From Sulfobacillus thermosulfidooxidans DSM 9293 (lineage in GTDB: Bacteria; Bacillota; Sulfobacillia; Sulfobacillales; Sulfobacillaceae): a stretch of DNA of 64,000 nt. Below the pieces are notes generated by a model. That model searched no databases, was not told where the DNA came from, and saw only the letters and a list, made by a program, of their open reading frames with translations. The position numbers and the translations under genes are program-made. Where the stretch lies: assembly GCF_900176145.1 (NCBI RefSeq), contig NZ_FWWY01000001.1, positions 1,101,819-1,165,818 of the forward strand. The letters are read 5' to 3'. Numbering within the stretch: the stretch's first letter is position 1; every line of letters begins with the position of its first letter. Positions 62,625 through 64,000 of the stretch are shown one piece after another.

Positions 62625-64000
62625 TTAGGACCCTACGGTGACGGTAAGGGGGCGGGATTTCAGTCCAGATGCCGTGACTATGGTGAGTGTGGCCACCTGC
62701 CCTAGACTTAACGACCGTTCATAGTGCCCATCGACCAAATAGGCGCTCGTGGGGACAAGAAATGTAATGCGGGTATTACTCCATTGTTTTACGGCAACCG
62801 GATATGAGTCAGTGGGAGCACCATAATTAACCCCATCTTGCGTGATGAAAACATATCCCTGACCCTGCGTGGATCCAAAATCTTGGCCGCTCACAGTGAC
62901 CCACTGGCCAGGGACAAAGGGTGGTGTGTTTAAGAGCGTTGCGGGTATTTCAGGGGCTTTTTGTACTTGTAGATTCAACGTACCAAGATTCATCCCCTGA
63001 TTATTGACGACAACAAGTTGGGCCGATCCCGGAGTGAGAGAGGGACCGGATGAACCGTTGGGCAACGTGATAACAATTTTTTGATTCGACCACGTGGAAA
63101 TCGCCACGTGATATGCATCGCCTGGGCCACCATAGTTAATACCGTTTTGCGAAATCATGACGTAGCCAGCACCTTGGCTGTTTCCAAAGTTGTTCCCCGT
63201 GATCGTTACCTCTTGGCCTGGATAAGGTGTAAGTGGCGCCAGCGTAAAAGAGGCAGATAAAGAAGGCTCAGAGGCCGGAGAAATGGTTAGCGACAAAAGG
63301 GGTGAGGACAGCCCCTGCGCGTTTACAATCTTTACGGTGGCGGGTCCAGGCGCTAAAGCCGGGCCAGAGGATCCATTCGGCACGGTGAATATGATCTGCT
63401 GGTTGGACCAGTGGGTAATGTTCACGTGATAAGCATCGCCTGGTCCGCCGTAATTTACGCCATTTTGGCTAACCATGACATAACCCGTACCTTGAACATG
63501 GCCAAAGGAATTTCCCGAAACGGTAATGGATGATCCGGGCGCTGCCTGGCCTGGGCTAATGTTTAAGATAGGCAAAGTGGGAATGGGGCCAACCGATAAC
63601 GTCTCTGGGAGAGAAATCACCTGGTTGGTTGTTTCCACTTGGATTTGAGCAGAGCCTGGGGAAAGCGGAGGTCCGCTTGAGCCACTAGGCATCAGGAACT
63701 GAATCGTGGTTGGGGTCCAGTGAAGAATTTGAACCTGGTAGGCATTGCCCGGGGCTCCGTAACTCGTGCCATTTTGGAAAAGAATAACTCGCGAGCCAGG
63801 ACCTGCCGCAGCAAAGTGTTCTCCCGTCAAGGTCACGGTTTCTCCCGCATAGACAGCCTGATTGGGCACAGTAAACAGGGGCACTCCGGTTTGATAATGC
63901 GTAAGGGTTGAGGGAGTGGTTACCATGGATTTCACCGTGGTTTGAGTAATGGGATTTTGATGGGACATTTCGGTCAAACTGGCTGGCGGAAGAACAATCG
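62625..64000 (-). CDS. Surface protein with four IPT/TIG-like repeats (5' end outside window)
   Basis: At least 450 residues; the frame stays open upstream of the first TTG at 63977 to the window edge, so the gene is probably longer. Four repeats of about 95 residues each contain GxxVTVSGxxFG (or ETVTLTGEHF), then a QNGxxYGxPGxAY core, a W-S/T-N segment and a PNGSSGPxLxPG turn. This is the pattern of immunoglobulin-like TIG/IPT domains found in secreted or surface proteins. No C-terminal anchor or sorting signal is visible. It lies upstream of the c-di-GMP-type glycosyltransferase and may be part of the same surface-matrix function. Confidence 0.72.
   Translation of the reverse strand, partial: IVLPPASLTEMSHQNPITQTTVKSMVTTPSTLTHYQTGVPLFTVPNQAVYAGETVTLTGEHFAAAGPGSRVILFQNGTSYGAPGNAYQVQILHWTPTTIQFLMPSGSSGPPLSPGSAQIQVETTNQVISLPETLSVGPIPTLPILNISPGQAAPGSSITVSGNSFGHVQGTGYVMVSQNGVNYGGPGDAYHVNITHWSNQQIIFTVPNGSSGPALAPGPATVKIVNAQGLSSPLLSLTISPASEPSLSASFTLAPLTPYPGQEVTITGNNFGNSQGAGYVMISQNGINYGGPGDAYHVAISTWSNQKIVITLPNGSSGPSLTPGSAQLVVVNNQGMNLGTLNLQVQKAPEIPATLLNTPPFVPGQWVTVSGQDFGSTQGQGYVFITQDGVNYGAPTDSYPVAVKQWSNTRITFLVPTSAYLVDGHYERSLSLGQVATLTIVTASGLKSRPLTVTVGS

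Overview
The window is the replication-origin region of a moderately GC, spore-forming Firmicute. Gene content and order (purA-dnaB-lonC-rplI, rpsR-ssb-rpsF, soj/spo0J, rsmG-yidC-yidD-rnpA-rpmH | dnaA-dnaN-recF-dciA-remB-gyrB-gyrA, pdxST, serS) together with spore genes (yyaC, LonC, ParB/Spo0J) fit a deep-branching Firmicute of the Sulfobacillus type. The genus is an inference from gene content, not proven. Left of about 23.8 kb nearly all housekeeping genes are on the minus strand and right of it nearly all are on the plus strand, as expected for two replichores diverging from oriC.

Layout. 0-5.4 kb: accessory region with an IS1634-family element inserted near the start of a small membrane-protein reading frame, a class II aldolase, tRNA-Gly, a secreted protein and an APH-type kinase. 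5.6-22.3 kb: conserved minus-strand block with purA, dnaB, lonC, rplI, yybS, rpsR, ssb, rpsF, ddl, a DUF951 protein, a MscS channel, CvpA, a TPR protein, ykvI, DUF4446, DUF554, parB, parA and rsmG; only yyaC faces the other way. Two identical 16-bp palindromes beside parB are candidate variant parS sites. 22.3-28.7 kb: yidC-yidD-rnpA-rpmH, the origin with DnaA boxes, dnaA, dnaN, recF, a DciA-family helicase-loader candidate and remB. 28.7-34.7 kb: gyrB, gyrA, pdxS, pdxT.

34.8-41.3 kb is a serine-decoding island: a T-box leader whose specifier reads UCC (Ser), then two IS110-family elements (one transposase frameshifted), then mtnA and serS, then tRNA-Ser(UGA), tRNA-Ser(GCU) and tRNA-Arg(ACG). 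The insertion sequences separate the T-box from the genes it presumably controls. 41.7-53.7 kb is accessory: a HepT/MntA toxin-antitoxin pair, rmuC, an ABC exporter, an UppP homologue with altered N-terminal motif residues, a GNAT protein, a dense intergenic cluster of DnaA-box-like sequences far from oriC, a frameshifted surface protein with its sortase, and a solitary DNA methyltransferase.

53.8-60 kb is a maltodextrin-type operon (binding lipoprotein, two permeases, LacI-family regulator, GH13 amylase) with a perfect 14-bp operator/cre-like palindrome in front of it; no ATPase gene is present. 60-64 kb, on the minus strand: a processive GT2 glycosyltransferase fused to an N-terminal MshEN module that carries the two 24-residue c-di-GMP-binding motifs at the canonical 5-residue spacing, a hairpin-rich leader, and a surface protein made of four IPT/TIG-like repeats that runs off the window edge.
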